Part shown: positions 9,701-17,813 of the stretch, piece after piece
Numbering within the stretch: the stretch's first letter is position 1
Layout: each line of letters begins with the position of its first letter
Assembly (NCBI GenBank): GCA_025963635.1
Contig: JAOQAK010000040.1
Coordinates: 1-44,221 of the forward strand
Reading direction: 5' to 3'
DNA from: Ferruginibacter sp.
Lineage (GTDB): Bacteria; Bacteroidota; Bacteroidia; Chitinophagales; Chitinophagaceae
DNA: 44,221 nt
Position numbers and translations under genes: made by a program
The notes under the pieces: generated by a model
The model's database searches: none
What the model was told of the DNA's origin: nothing
The model's input: only the letters and a program-made list of their open reading frames with translations

Positions 9701-9920
9701 TCTCCACCCCATTGATCGCTTCTTCCAAAGGTGTTGCTACAGAGCGGGCTACCACTTCGGCGCTTGCACCCGGGTAGTTGGCAGTTACCTGCACAGCAGG
9801 CGGAGCAATATCCGGGAATTGTGTGATGGGCAAAGAAAAAAGTGATACGATGCCCAATAATACCAATAGTATGGAAATAACCGTTGAGAGAACCGGGCGT
9901 TCTATGAATTTCTTGAACAT
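6753..9920 (-). CDS. RND-family multidrug efflux pump, HAE1 type (AcrB/MexB-like)
   Basis: A 1055-aa inner-membrane proton-driven efflux transporter, the normal length for HAE1 pumps. It opens with the canonical MFKKFIERPVLSTVISILLV helix. TM4 carries the paired aspartates of the proton relay (IGIVVDDAIVVVEAV, about residues 405-406). Porter-domain hallmarks (TANYPGASAEVV, MTYMTSNSNNDG) and the second-half TM segments (GLLAKNAILIVEYAV, MTSFAFIAGLIPL, GGMLTGVLLGIFIIPVLFVV) are all present. No frameshift or missing segment was seen. It works with the fusion protein encoded upstream and the outer-membrane factor downstream. Substrates are not predictable. Regulation is probably by the TetR protein at 11482-12078. 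Confidence 0.97.
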   Translation of the reverse strand: MFKKFIERPVLSTVISILLVLLGIVSLFSLPITQFPDIAPPAVQVTANYPGASAEVVARSVATPLEEAINGVENMTYMTSNSNNDGTMTLSVFFKSGTDPDIASVNVQNRVAKANSLIPAEVLQAGLTTQKQQNSIIMAIALYSKDTAYNEAFLQNYAKINIVPEIQRVHGVGQATIFGSKDYAMRIWLKPDRLAAYNLSAQEVLAAIKEQNLEAAPGKFGEGSKESFEYVIKYKGKLSSNGDYENIILKSNNGGSTIRLRDIARVEFGSFSYTADAEVDKGPSTGILIYQTAGSNANDILTEVNKIMEGVNKSLPKGIKTFVPYSSKEFLDASIEKVQRTLIEAFILVFIVVFIFLQDLRSTLIPAIAVPVAILGTFFFMQLFGFTINLLTLFALILAIGIVVDDAIVVVEAVHTKMETEHLPASAATIKSMGEISGAIISITMVMAAVFVPVGFMQGPAGIFYKQFGFTLGIAILISALNALTLSPALAALFLRNNHKAGEKPSGFKGRFFGAFNAGFNNITNRYSNSLKFLVKTKWIALTGLVIITISTVVLVKQTPTGFIPTEDQSIFLYSLNMPAGASLERTKKVVERVDSIIATVEAVEKSYSVAGMNIITNATSPISALAFVKLKKPGTRGKTEDINKILGEVNQKLSVISAADLFTFTLPTVQGFGNTNGFELLLQDRAGGKLENLSSTAYGFIGELMKRKEIAYAFTTFNTGNPQYKVNVDEGKAKQLGVSISELLQTLQVYYGSYQASDFNRFGKQYKVIMQSDIEYRVDPETLNAVNVKNNTGQMIPVKTLISLEKVYGPETVTRNNLFNAVTINGIPKPGYSSGEALKAVKEVADSYLPRGYAYEWSGLTREEQQSGSQTTWIFVMSLVFVYFLLAAQYESYILPLAVILSVPTGLLGVFAFINIAGIENNIYVQVGLIMLIGLLAKNAILIVEYAVQRRKLGFTIIDSAIEAARLRLRPILMTSFAFIAGLIPLVTATGASAMGNRSIGTGAVGGMLTGVLLGIFIIPVLFVVFQSLQERVVAKSKPATDELTNESLTPAIA

Positions 9921-9945
9921 AAAAAATGTTTGAAGGCCTCCCCAA

Positions 9946-9961
9946 CCCCTCCAGGGAGGGG
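9946..9961. repeat. GC-rich intergenic hairpin between fusion protein and pump genes
   Basis: CCCCTCC (9946-9952) and GGAGGGG (9955-9961) form a perfect 7-bp inverted repeat inside a CCTCCCCAACCCC context. Short repeats of this CCCCTCC/GGAGGGG type are scattered between genes in many Bacteroidota genomes. The remaining bases of the 9921-10096 gap show nothing else recognisable. Confidence 0.5.
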
Positions 9962-10096
9962 CTTTAGAGTACTATGTTGGAAGATGTTTTAGATGATTGT
10001 TACTGGGCTTTCTAAGTAGTGGAATTTTTTCGCCTGGCCGAGGAAATGGCTTGTTAAGGCGCATTTTTATTATATCGCAATTGACGTGCTGTGTAT

Positions 10097-11245
10097 TTAT
10101 TTAGAAAGAGATGCATGCAATACACTGTCGGTTAACAAAGGCTGTGGCGTAATTACAGCTCCATCCCTTAAGCGCTGTATGCCGCTGAATACAATGGTTT
10201 CGCCGTTTGTTAGTCCACTGCTCACCAGGAAATTCGTGCCGCTTTTCCCACTTACCGATATCTGTTTGCTCACTACTTTATTGCTGTCGCCGAGTGCAAA
10301 AACAAATACTTTGTCCTGCATTTCATAAGTAGATTCCTGTGGTACTGCCAGTTGATCCTGGAGGAGCGACGGGATCCGTATTTTTCCGGTAATGCCTGAA
10401 CGCAACAGTCTCTCATTGTTTGGAAATATCGCCCTAAAACTGATGGTGCCAGAACTGCGATCGAACTGTCCTTGTACCAATTCTATCTTTCCTTTGACCT
10501 TGTAAATACTATTATCAGGCAATTGAAGATCCACTGGTGGGATGTTTTTTATTTTCTCTTCAGTTGATTTACCATCGTACTTAGCGATAAAAGATAAGAA
10601 GTCGGCCTCACTCATAGAGAAATAAGCATGCACATTGTTTACCTCTGAAAGAACCGTTAGCGGGAGCGTTTCTCCTTTACCGATCAGGCTTCCCTGCCTG
10701 AAAGGTATGCGGCCAATATAGCCACTCACCGGTGCAGTTATTAAAGTGTATCCAACGGTAATGTCTGCACTTCCTTTACCGGAGAGCGCCTGTGCATAGT
10801 CGGCCCTGGCAGCGTCTACATTTGCTTTGGCAGTTTTCAACTGTACCTCGGCTATCACTTTATTATCAACCAACGGTTTCAGCCGGTCATATTCCACCTG
10901 TGCCTTTTCGACTGCGGCTTTAGCAGACTGAACGGAAGCAGCAGCATTGTTTGAAAATTCGCTGTATTCTTGGCTGTTGATCTTAAATAGTGGTTGGCCC
11001 TTTGATACATAGGCCCCTTCTTCTACATAGATCTTTTGCAGGTAACCGCTTACCTGTGGGCGAATTTCCACGTTGGTAGTTCCTTCAAGGGAAGCAGGAT
11101 ATTCCAGCCAGGTAGTTGCACTGGCAGAACTAACTTTTATAACAGGGAGTGATGGGGGCGGAGGTGCAGGATTCATTGCCTGACCTGCACATGCTGCGAG
11201 ATAAAGTACTCCGGCATATAAGCTGTAAATTAGTAACTTCTTCAT
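10097..11245 (-). CDS. Efflux RND periplasmic adaptor (membrane-fusion lipoprotein, AcrA-like)
   Basis: A 382-aa adaptor that bridges the RND pump and the outer-membrane factor in the periplasm. The lipoprotein signal ends in LAAC (C19). It is followed by a biotinyl-lipoyl-like half (LEYPASLEGTTNVEIRPQVSGYLQKIYVEEGAYVSKGQPLFKI), a helical hairpin at about 100-150 (SAKAAVEKAQVEYDRLKPL...AKANVDAARADY), the returning lipoyl half (TLITAPVSGYIGRIPFRQGSLI), and a beta-barrel plus membrane-proximal domain. It is the first gene of the pump operon. A perfect TetR-type inverted repeat lies 20 bases upstream of its start codon. Confidence 0.95.
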   Translation of the reverse strand: MKKLLIYSLYAGVLYLAACAGQAMNPAPPPPSLPVIKVSSASATTWLEYPASLEGTTNVEIRPQVSGYLQKIYVEEGAYVSKGQPLFKINSQEYSEFSNNAAASVQSAKAAVEKAQVEYDRLKPLVDNKVIAEVQLKTAKANVDAARADYAQALSGKGSADITVGYTLITAPVSGYIGRIPFRQGSLIGKGETLPLTVLSEVNNVHAYFSMSEADFLSFIAKYDGKSTEEKIKNIPPVDLQLPDNSIYKVKGKIELVQGQFDRSSGTISFRAIFPNNERLLRSGITGKIRIPSLLQDQLAVPQESTYEMQDKVFVFALGDSNKVVSKQISVSGKSGTNFLVSSGLTNGETIVFSGIQRLRDGAVITPQPLLTDSVLHASLSK

Positions 11246-11264
11246 AAAAACGTAATTAAATTGT

Positions 11265-11277
11265 TTAACAGTGTTAA
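11265..11277. promoter_or_regulatory. Operator A upstream of the pump operon
   Basis: TTAAC-AGT-GTTAA is a perfect 5-3-5 inverted repeat. It is embedded in a 26-bp sequence that is almost identical (one base different) to the one around operator B at 11450. It lies 20 bp before the adaptor start codon and is the expected binding site for the adjacent TetR regulator. No TAnnTTTG promoter box was found in this interval. Confidence 0.7.
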
Positions 11278-11295
11278 GTTGATTGGGTTAAAAAA

Positions 11296-11312
11296 ACAGT
11301 TTTTAAAACTGT
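11296..11312. repeat. AT-rich palindrome in the adaptor upstream region
   Basis: ACAGTTTT, one T, then AAAACTGT. On the minus strand the repeat is followed by seven T residues, so it could be a weak terminator for the tetR transcript or a further protein-binding site. The stem is too AT-rich to decide. Confidence 0.4.
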
Positions 11313-11449
11313 CGGTTAATTACAGGCTAGCACCAATTTCCGGATCATTTGTGCCATCCTGTTTTCCTGGTCCAGTAGGATATAAATTTTAGTGGGTAAG
11401 CAAGTACAGGTAAAAAATTAAGACGAAGGTGATAACGTGATTAAATGGT

Positions 11450-11462
11450 TTAACAGTGTTAA
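11450..11462. promoter_or_regulatory. Operator B just downstream of tetR
   Basis: The same TTAAC-AGT-GTTAA inverted repeat as operator A, with matching flanks (ATTAAATGG before it, AAGTT at its end). It lies 20 bp beyond the tetR stop codon and 185 bp from operator A. The long conserved flanks suggest the footprint is larger than the 13-bp core, or that the two copies arose by local duplication. Confidence 0.65.
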
Positions 11463-11481
11463 GTTAAAGTCAAAAAAAATT

Positions 11482-12078
11482 TTACTTCATTGAGTTGATA
11501 ATGCCGCTGATGGCATCTTTTAATACTTGCCTGTTCAATTCTTCGGAAGTAAATTTCCTTGTCATATTAATAGATATTAATCCATGCACCACTGACCAAA
11601 AACTGTAATACTTTCTATCCACATACTCGTCTGTTCTTTTTTCTTCTGGTATGATCTCCGCAATTTTATCCCAGATCATATTAGAAGGCGCCTTCATATC
11701 CGGGCAAGAATTTTCGAAAGCACAACAGTTCACTTCAACACCATACATCACCTGGTACAATTCCTTTTCGGCAAAAGCGAAGTTCCAATATGCCAGCCAC
11801 ATCGCTTCCAGTTGCTCGGCAGGATCGGTGTATTTATTTTTCGCTGCTTCCATTAGTTCGCCCAGCTGCACATATCCCTGCCTTGTCAATTCATTTAAAA
11901 TTGCATCCTTATTGGCGAAGTATTCATAAATAATTGGAGCAGTGTATTCGATTTTGTCCGCTATTTTGCGCATACTTAACGCCTGCCAACCTTCTTCTTT
12001 TACAATTTTGATGGATGCCTCGAGAATGTTACTTCTTGTGTCATCCTTCAATCGTTGTATTCTTTCCTTACTGGCCAT
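11482..12078 (-). CDS. TetR/AcrR-family transcriptional regulator of the efflux pump
   Basis: A TetR repressor of 198 aa from the start chosen here. The DNA-binding helix-turn-helix lies in residues 10-55 (SNILEASIKIVKEEGWQALSMRKIADKIEYTAPIIYEYFANKDAIL). The rest is the helical ligand-binding and dimer domain. An upstream in-frame ATG at 12177 would add 33 residues that overlap the promoter and operator C. The start at 12078 is preferred because AAAGGAG lies 8 bases before it, an unusually good Shine-Dalgarno for this organism. It is transcribed toward the pump genes. Related inverted repeats at its own promoter and before the adaptor gene suggest autoregulation plus control of the pump. Confidence 0.9.
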   Translation of the reverse strand: MASKERIQRLKDDTRSNILEASIKIVKEEGWQALSMRKIADKIEYTAPIIYEYFANKDAILNELTRQGYVQLGELMEAAKNKYTDPAEQLEAMWLAYWNFAFAEKELYQVMYGVEVNCCAFENSCPDMKAPSNMIWDKIAEIIPEEKRTDEYVDRKYYSFWSVVHGLISINMTRKFTSEELNRQVLKDAISGIINSMK

Positions 12079-12109
12079 TTTATTTTCTCCTTTACGGTAG
12101 TTAAATAAT

Positions 12110-12122
12110 CTAACACCGTTAA
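12110..12122. promoter_or_regulatory. Operator C in the tetR promoter
   Basis: An imperfect version of operators A and B, with TAAC-ACC-GTTA in its core. It keeps the same flanking pattern (GTTAAAT before, AAG after). It lies directly downstream of the -7 box of the tetR promoter, where a bound repressor would block transcription. Confidence 0.6.
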
Positions 12123-12123
12123 G

Positions 12124-12155
12124 CAAAGATAATAGTGATTCTTTTAATCTACCAA
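12124..12155 (-). promoter_or_regulatory. Bacteroidota-type promoter for tetR
   Basis: On the minus strand TTG (12153-12155), a 21-base spacer, then TATCTTTG (12124-12131). This is an exact match to the Bacteroidota TTG-N19-21-TAnnTTTG promoter pattern. It leads into operator C and then the AAGGAG ribosome site of tetR. Confidence 0.75.
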
Positions 12156-12317
12156 ATCTTTTATTAGATTTTAACAAAATAGTGTAAAGCCGGTCAGCTG
12201 AATTATGAGATATCCATTAACCGCAGAAGATGAATGTTATTTGATTTCTTCGAGAATGGAGCACTTTTAATACGGATTTCTTTTCGTGGAGCAATCGGTG
12301 CGATGTATTTCAATCAC

Positions 12318-15185
12318 TTAGTTAATAATTACCTTCCCGGTTTCCAATAGTTGATTATCTATGCCGAGCAATCTGTAAATCAATACTCCAGGGGCAAATG
12401 CCGAAATATCGATGTTATCCGGCAAGGAAGAAAAGCTTTTTAGTAAGCGGCCGCTTACATCAAATAACTGAAGCTGGCTTCCAGCGGGTATGCCCTGCTG
12501 CAGCACATAATGCAAGGAACTGTTTCGCTTTGCAGGGTTCGGATAAAATACGATGCTGTTTTTTCCAGAGGTAAGTACGGGGATGATATCAGTATATACA
12601 ACGCTCCCGTTTTTAAGTTTAATCCTGCCCCTCAGGTAAGTAATACCCGACGAAACCTCGTTTACCAGCAAAGTGTAGATTAGTGTATTCTTGCTAACAG
12701 GAGCGCCCCCATAGATTTGCAGCAGCTGGCCCGTGGCCGTTACCTTTTCAAAGAACACGCTGTCTGCATAAGTGGCGATACTTAATTCCAGCAGCAAATT
12801 CAACTTATTAAAGTCGAGCAGATTGTAGTTGAGCGTTTTGTAAAAACATTGAACACCCTGTTGCTCTATATCAATGGCAATACTGCGGGCAGCGCCAAGT
12901 CCATTGTTCAACAGCGGCTCTACTGCATATACCAGCGAAGGGTATTGGAATCGTTGAAAAACGGCAAAAGTATCTGTAACAACTCGTATTGGTTTCAAAT
13001 AGGGGCTGTCGGAAAGCATAAAAATTCCATACGCGTTTGCATATACATGCGGGTTCCACGATAGCCGGAAAGAATCGGCACAAACAAAATCCAGTGACAA
13101 TTTTGTGAGCTTGCTGATAATGAATGGCTTTGAAAAAAATACTCCAAAGGATGTTTCCATTTTCAGTATCGCAGTGGTGTTGGTATCTTTTATTGGCCAG
13201 CGGTATTTGTTTGTACTTATTTTGTGCGCCGCTTTCAGCAGTTCCCAATTGGCGCCATTGGTATAACTTATGAATAGATTGCCGGTTTGATTGCTGTCGG
13301 CCACAAAAGTCTTCCATCTTATATCAAGATCAGGCTTTTCGGCCCTGTTTATATCGGATGCATGGAGTGGACTGGTAAACATAAACGTATTTAGGGTATC
13401 GGTGCTGTAAGCCACATGAAAAGGCAGGGAGCCGTTGGGGACTGCAGTGCCAATTACTTTTACTTCGTAAACGCCGGCAGCCGGTAACCGAATACTCACC
13501 TGCTCTGCAGTATTTAAGGAATCGCGTCGCCGGGTGGGCAATGCTGCCAATGAATCCTTTGAAGTGGCCATATTTAATACCCATGGCTTGTAAACCAAAC
13601 CGGTGGTTTGTTCCTTTACTTCCAAATCAAGATCGTTGACCAGGGCTTTATTATTATTAATGGTAGAAGCACTGTCAGTCCAGCACAGGGTTATTTTTAA
13701 TTGTGCTGTATTGTAGGGTACAATAATATTCTTTGTCCATTGCTGGCCTTGTACCAGGCTGGAGCCATCATACCTTTTTTGTTGCAGGGCTTTTACAGCG
13801 CAATAACTGTTTAGCAGGCCATAACCGGTTTTATAGTCTATGCCGGCGTTATAGATATCTTCTGCACTATTGTAGAGTACGGCTTTAATGAGGGATGCCG
13901 GTGGCAGAATATTGTTATTACTATCTGCATAAACCTGCTGCATCACGGCGATAGTACCGCTTACAATTGCTGCGGCATCTGATGTGCCGTTTGGACCCAG
14001 TGCAATTAATTGCGGCGCTAATCTTCCGTCGTACAACGGACCTGCGGAACTTTCTGATGCAATGTTCCCGTTGTTATCTACAGCGCCTACTGTGATAACA
14101 TTTTTTGCCATTTTAAAATTACCTGTAAGATTCGCATAGCCGGGCATATTCGCATATTTACCATCCGTGGCAAAAGACCCGCCCTGGTTGCCCGCTGAAA
14201 AAACAGGCACAAAATTTTTATTCAACCATGTAAGATTATCATAACTTACAGCCTCCGCACCATAAAATTGCTGTATCACGGTTCCGTAAGAATGGTTTTG
14301 AATCGTTACCTTATTTGAATTTAAAATGGCAGCATCATCGGCAAACAGGTTGTCAAATGAACTGGGAAAAAAACGGCACCCATTGGCAATGCCCCTTCCG
14401 TCGTAAAAACTGCTGCCGGCTCCGCCGATGAGTGAAGCAATCACCGTTGCATGATTAGTAGTGTTGGGAGATGCGATAGGAGAAGGTAACACACGTTTGT
14501 AAAGGTCGAGATCCGACGAGTCCATTGTTTGTTCTTTTACCCCTGCCACAATATTTTTTCCTGTTGCTCCGGGTACAGTGAAATCCACCGCGTTTATTCC
14601 ATGAAAGCTTCTATCGTAGCCAATAATACCCGTTTCCGGGTTCGCCGTGGTTACCAAATCTATAAAAATAATTTCCTTAAGGGGAAGCAGATGTTCTCTG
14701 GCATAGTTCAGTTTACATTGCACGATCACCGAGTTAGATGGGTTGTTAACCGAAAGGATGTTCAGTTGCGGCCTGGTTTGCAGCACGGCCACTAAAGCAG
14801 CCGGATTTTTACCTGTAAGAATAATTTTACGGAGAGCTGTGTTGCTATTTTGCACTAGCTTTTCTGCTGGCGGCGACCATTTCCAATCATCGTTTGCAGC
14901 CGTAATTTGTATTATACGTTTAAGTGAATCCAAAGCTGGCTGGCTGTTTACAGAGATAATTGCGGTATTTTCATCCAGCTGCCGGATAACGTTTATAAAG
15001 GCTTTGATGCGCTGCGCTCCTGCAACGATATAATAAGGCCGTTCAATATTAAATTTGGGATTTGATGTATCAGCAAATTTTGCCGAAGCCGGTTTTTGAT
15101 TGGAGCCTTCTTTGGTTTGAGCAACCGTTTGCAATGCCAGGCAACATATCAGGGGAATACGAAGAAAGTAGATAATCCAGTTCAT
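12318..15185 (-). CDS. S8 family serine peptidase (subtilase) with T9SS sorting tail
   Basis: A 955-aa secreted subtilisin-like protease; an ATG at 15212 would add nine residues. The signal peptide is MNWIIYFLRIPLICCLALQ followed by TVAQ. A catalytic S8 domain spans about residues 200-480. The Asp region is divergent (KEQTMDSSDLDL). The His motif NHATVIASLIGGAG, the oxyanion segment SAGNQGG and the serine motif GTSDAAAIVSG are visible. Beta-sandwich domains follow. The C-terminal FYPNPA...LFDVSGRLL...GVLIYRLLG is a type A T9SS sorting domain, so the protein should cross the outer membrane through the type IX system. The Asp motif matches a Bacteroidota subgroup that uses VKE...D rather than the standard DTG, so activity is likely but not certain. 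Substrate unknown. Confidence 0.92.
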   Translation of the reverse strand: MNWIIYFLRIPLICCLALQTVAQTKEGSNQKPASAKFADTSNPKFNIERPYYIVAGAQRIKAFINVIRQLDENTAIISVNSQPALDSLKRIIQITAANDDWKWSPPAEKLVQNSNTALRKIILTGKNPAALVAVLQTRPQLNILSVNNPSNSVIVQCKLNYAREHLLPLKEIIFIDLVTTANPETGIIGYDRSFHGINAVDFTVPGATGKNIVAGVKEQTMDSSDLDLYKRVLPSPIASPNTTNHATVIASLIGGAGSSFYDGRGIANGCRFFPSSFDNLFADDAAILNSNKVTIQNHSYGTVIQQFYGAEAVSYDNLTWLNKNFVPVFSAGNQGGSFATDGKYANMPGYANLTGNFKMAKNVITVGAVDNNGNIASESSAGPLYDGRLAPQLIALGPNGTSDAAAIVSGTIAVMQQVYADSNNNILPPASLIKAVLYNSAEDIYNAGIDYKTGYGLLNSYCAVKALQQKRYDGSSLVQGQQWTKNIIVPYNTAQLKITLCWTDSASTINNNKALVNDLDLEVKEQTTGLVYKPWVLNMATSKDSLAALPTRRRDSLNTAEQVSIRLPAAGVYEVKVIGTAVPNGSLPFHVAYSTDTLNTFMFTSPLHASDINRAEKPDLDIRWKTFVADSNQTGNLFISYTNGANWELLKAAHKISTNKYRWPIKDTNTTAILKMETSFGVFFSKPFIISKLTKLSLDFVCADSFRLSWNPHVYANAYGIFMLSDSPYLKPIRVVTDTFAVFQRFQYPSLVYAVEPLLNNGLGAARSIAIDIEQQGVQCFYKTLNYNLLDFNKLNLLLELSIATYADSVFFEKVTATGQLLQIYGGAPVSKNTLIYTLLVNEVSSGITYLRGRIKLKNGSVVYTDIIPVLTSGKNSIVFYPNPAKRNSSLHYVLQQGIPAGSQLQLFDVSGRLLKSFSSLPDNIDISAFAPGVLIYRLLGIDNQLLETGKVIIN

Positions 15186-15288
15186 CTTATGGTAAAAGGG
15201 GCGCTTACACATGAATCCTGCATTGAAAAGAGTGAAGATGAACTTAAAATTACAGATAATCGGCTACTATTGAATAAAGTGCATGTAT

Positions 15289-15318
15289 AAAAAAGTCCCT
15301 TCCTTGAAGGGAAGGGAC
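15289..15318 (-). terminator. Intrinsic terminator after the HEIGH metallopeptidase gene
   Basis: GTCCCTTCC (15295-15303) and GGAAGGGAC (15310-15318) form a perfect 9-bp stem with a 6-base loop. On the minus strand six T residues follow. It separates the metallopeptidase from the subtilase gene, so the two peptidases are probably separate units. Confidence 0.88.
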
Positions 15319-15333
15319 CAGGAATATAATCGC

Positions 15334-16167
15334 TTAATAAACGTATTGCAATGCAATAACATCATCTGCACCAAAAGAATTGCTTCCATTGGTACAAGCC
15401 ATCATCCATGAATTATAACTGCCTGAAACATTGGTAGGTGTACCAGGAATGTACACTGCACCAATTGATCCTGCTGATTCGCCGGGACCAGGACCACAAC
15501 TTGCTCTCTTTTTGTAATCAGTATGGCGGAAACCAATACAATGGCCCATTTCATGAGCGATTACTTCATCTGCTTTATCAGCTGTACTGATATAAGTTGT
15601 GGCACAACTGCTATTGCTCAATGTGAAACCGGAGGAAGGATTGCCGCTGCTGGTTGGAAAACCGGAAGCCTGGCCAAGGATGCAACCGCCGCCCGATGTG
15701 CCTAAGTTAGAAGCGGTGATTACGATATCGCCACCTGTACTTACTCTTTGAAAAGTTATTTTTAAACCATAACTATTATACCGGGCAAGGGCCTGATCTA
15801 AACCAGTAGAGTAATAAGCAGGAAATCCGGAGGTTAGGCGTACTGTAATTACCCTGGCACCTGTACTGGGTGTGCTTACCATGTTGTAAGTATGATAATG
15901 TTCCTCGTCACCTACTATGAAATTGTTTGTTGGGGTTGCTCCCGACATTTCAGTGAGTTGTGCTTTTGTTAAAAGGATATCTCCTTCAATAAGATACCCG
16001 GCTCCGGTCTTTTCAACCCAATTGCTGTTGAATCCGGCACTTGCCACCAGCGACTTTTCCTCCTGGCTTAATCCTGTTGAATCTACGGAGTTAGATGTTT
16101 TTTTACAGCTTACAAAGGCACCCGCCAGCATCAGGGCAAGGGCGGCATTAATAAAAGTTTGTTTCAT
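15334..16167 (-). CDS. M57-like dual-action HEIGH metallopeptidase, lipoprotein
   Basis: A 277-aa exported zinc protease. The start at 16167 is chosen because it gives a clean lipoprotein signal (MKQTFINAALALMLAG...SC, lipidated at C21); upstream ATGs would add 29 residues before it. The zinc site HEMGHCIGFRH is at residues 205-215, matching the HExxHxxGxxH metzincin pattern. A Met-turn-like SWMMAC follows at 253-258. Four cysteines in the catalytic half could form disulfides. It resembles the HEIGH metallopeptidase family found in Bacteroidota. It should act at the cell surface or in the periplasm. Substrate unknown. Confidence 0.88.
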   Translation of the reverse strand: MKQTFINAALALMLAGAFVSCKKTSNSVDSTGLSQEEKSLVASAGFNSNWVEKTGAGYLIEGDILLTKAQLTEMSGATPTNNFIVGDEEHYHTYNMVSTPSTGARVITVRLTSGFPAYYSTGLDQALARYNSYGLKITFQRVSTGGDIVITASNLGTSGGGCILGQASGFPTSSGNPSSGFTLSNSSCATTYISTADKADEVIAHEMGHCIGFRHTDYKKRASCGPGPGESAGSIGAVYIPGTPTNVSGSYNSWMMACTNGSNSFGADDVIALQYVY

Positions 16168-16784
16168 TTTTACAGATTTTTGGTGAAGAATGACTTTAAT
16201 CGAATTTAAGATTAACATTTCTTTTTGTCGTGAAGTCTGGTAAAAAAGAGACAATATAGTGGATAAGTTTTTCTGAAAAGCCTTTTGAACAAAAGGAGAA
16301 AATATTCTACTTACCGGTAATTGCGATGAATTGCCTCTATAACATTATTTACAATCAATTGATTGCGTGTTTAAACATCCTTTTTTACCACGCCTGGTCC
16401 TTTTCGCGACAATTTGGATTAATGTTTACAATCTATACTGACATCGTTTAAAGTGACTTAATGACCCGAGTGCTTCATTGATTGTGAGTTGCCACATTAA
16501 TGGCTTTAACTCTTGGGATCTTATTACGGAGAACGTCGGTTTAGTTCATTGCCTGGGAAACAGTAGTATATGTGCGCAGAGTTGACAATAGTAATGCGCC
16601 AGGCAACACTTTATGTTGTACTTAATATTCCATTCTTTTGCAGGAAGTGGTCATAAATATGAAGATTTACAGGATTAATTCTCCTAATAAATTGCTCGGC
16701 AGAAGTAAACATTTCCTTTTTTAACTCCAAAGATTACTTACATTTATTATAGTTTTAACGATTACACTCATCAAACATTGTTTT
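16168..16784. other. Intergenic region between divergent genes, nothing recognised
   Basis: About 617 bp between the divergent metallopeptidase and sugar isomerase-like genes. It must hold both promoters. I found no exact TAnnTTTG box with a correctly spaced TTG, no convincing ORF, no hairpin terminator and no RNA gene. Confidence 0.6.
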
Positions 16785-17669
16785 ATGCCATCGAGACGAT
16801 CATTCATCAAATCAGCTTCATTGCTTGCTACAGGAGCCATCATTAAACCCCATATGCCAAATTTTAAAAAACATATTATCGGGTTGCAGTTGTATACTGT
16901 AAGGGATGCAATGCAAAAAGATCCGGCAGGAACCTTATCGAGAGTAGCCGCGATGGGATATAATTCGGTTGAAGGGGCTACTTATACAGGTACTGAAAAT
17001 TTTTATGGAATGGACGCCGCTGCCTTTGCCGCACTTCTGAAGCAAAACGGACTGATTATGCCCAGTAGCCATTACCGGCTTGGCGAAGAAAAAAATAAAG
17101 GCGAGATCGTTAAGGGCACCATTCTTCATAATTGGGATGCAGCTGTTGACAATGCCGCAGCAGTAGGCATCAAATACATGGTGTGTGCATATCTGTCGGA
17201 GCAGGAACGGGGTGCAATCGATCACTACAAATACATTGCGGAGCAGTTAAATAAGGCAGGCGAACGATGCAAGACTTCGGGCATACAACTTTGTTATCAT
17301 AATCATGATTTTGAATTTGCTAACCAGGACGGAACGCTTCCATACGACATTCTTTTAAACTCAACTGATAAGGATCTTGTAAAAATGGAAGTAGATCTTT
17401 ATTGGGTGAGGAAGGCCGGAAAGGATCCGGTTGAATTAATAAAACAACACCCGGGCAGGTTCCCATTGTGGCATGTAAAAGACATGGACAATACACCGCA
17501 AAAAGCATTTACAGAAGTCGGAAATGGGACGATTGATTTTAAAAAAATCTTTAAAGAGGCAAAAAAAGCAGGGCTGAAATATTTTTTTGTGGAGCAGGAT
17601 AAAACGCCGGCCGACCCCTTTGTTAGTATCCAAAAGAGTATCACTTATATAAAGGGCAACCTTCTGTAA
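16785..17669 (+). CDS. Tat-exported sugar phosphate isomerase/epimerase-like protein
   Basis: A 294-aa xylose-isomerase-like TIM barrel (AP_endonuc_2 fold). The N-terminus has a twin-arginine signal (SRRSFIKSASLLATG), so it should be exported folded, with its metal, to the periplasm. Fold hallmarks are GLQLYTVRDAMQKDP (strand 1), CYHNHDFEF (near 168-176, metal-ligand His region), KMEVDLYWV (about 205-213), WHVKDMD (near 234-240) and FVEQDKTP near the end. Such proteins in Bacteroidota are usually found with sugar or inositol catabolism genes, but the substrate is not predictable. It precedes a TolB-like beta-propeller on the same strand by 144 bases. Confidence 0.88.
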   Translation: MPSRRSFIKSASLLATGAIIKPHMPNFKKHIIGLQLYTVRDAMQKDPAGTLSRVAAMGYNSVEGATYTGTENFYGMDAAAFAALLKQNGLIMPSSHYRLGEEKNKGEIVKGTILHNWDAAVDNAAAVGIKYMVCAYLSEQERGAIDHYKYIAEQLNKAGERCKTSGIQLCYHNHDFEFANQDGTLPYDILLNSTDKDLVKMEVDLYWVRKAGKDPVELIKQHPGRFPLWHVKDMDNTPQKAFTEVGNGTIDFKKIFKEAKKAGLKYFFVEQDKTPADPFVSIQKSITYIKGNLL

Positions 17670-17813
17670 TTTCTGCTGGTATAATTTGCACATACACAAA
17701 AGTTTTTTCAATAGTTGAGGAGAATATTAAGGGATGTTATCAGAATAGCTGAGCGGTCCTTTGCATTCTTCATCATTCGATACAATACCTACCCAATAAA
17801 TCTATTCAATTTT

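Noticed and set aside
11296..11312. A third perfect TetR operator
   Set aside because: The ACAGTTTT/AAAACTGT palindrome does not share the TTAAC-AGT-GTTAA core, so it was not counted with operators A-C.
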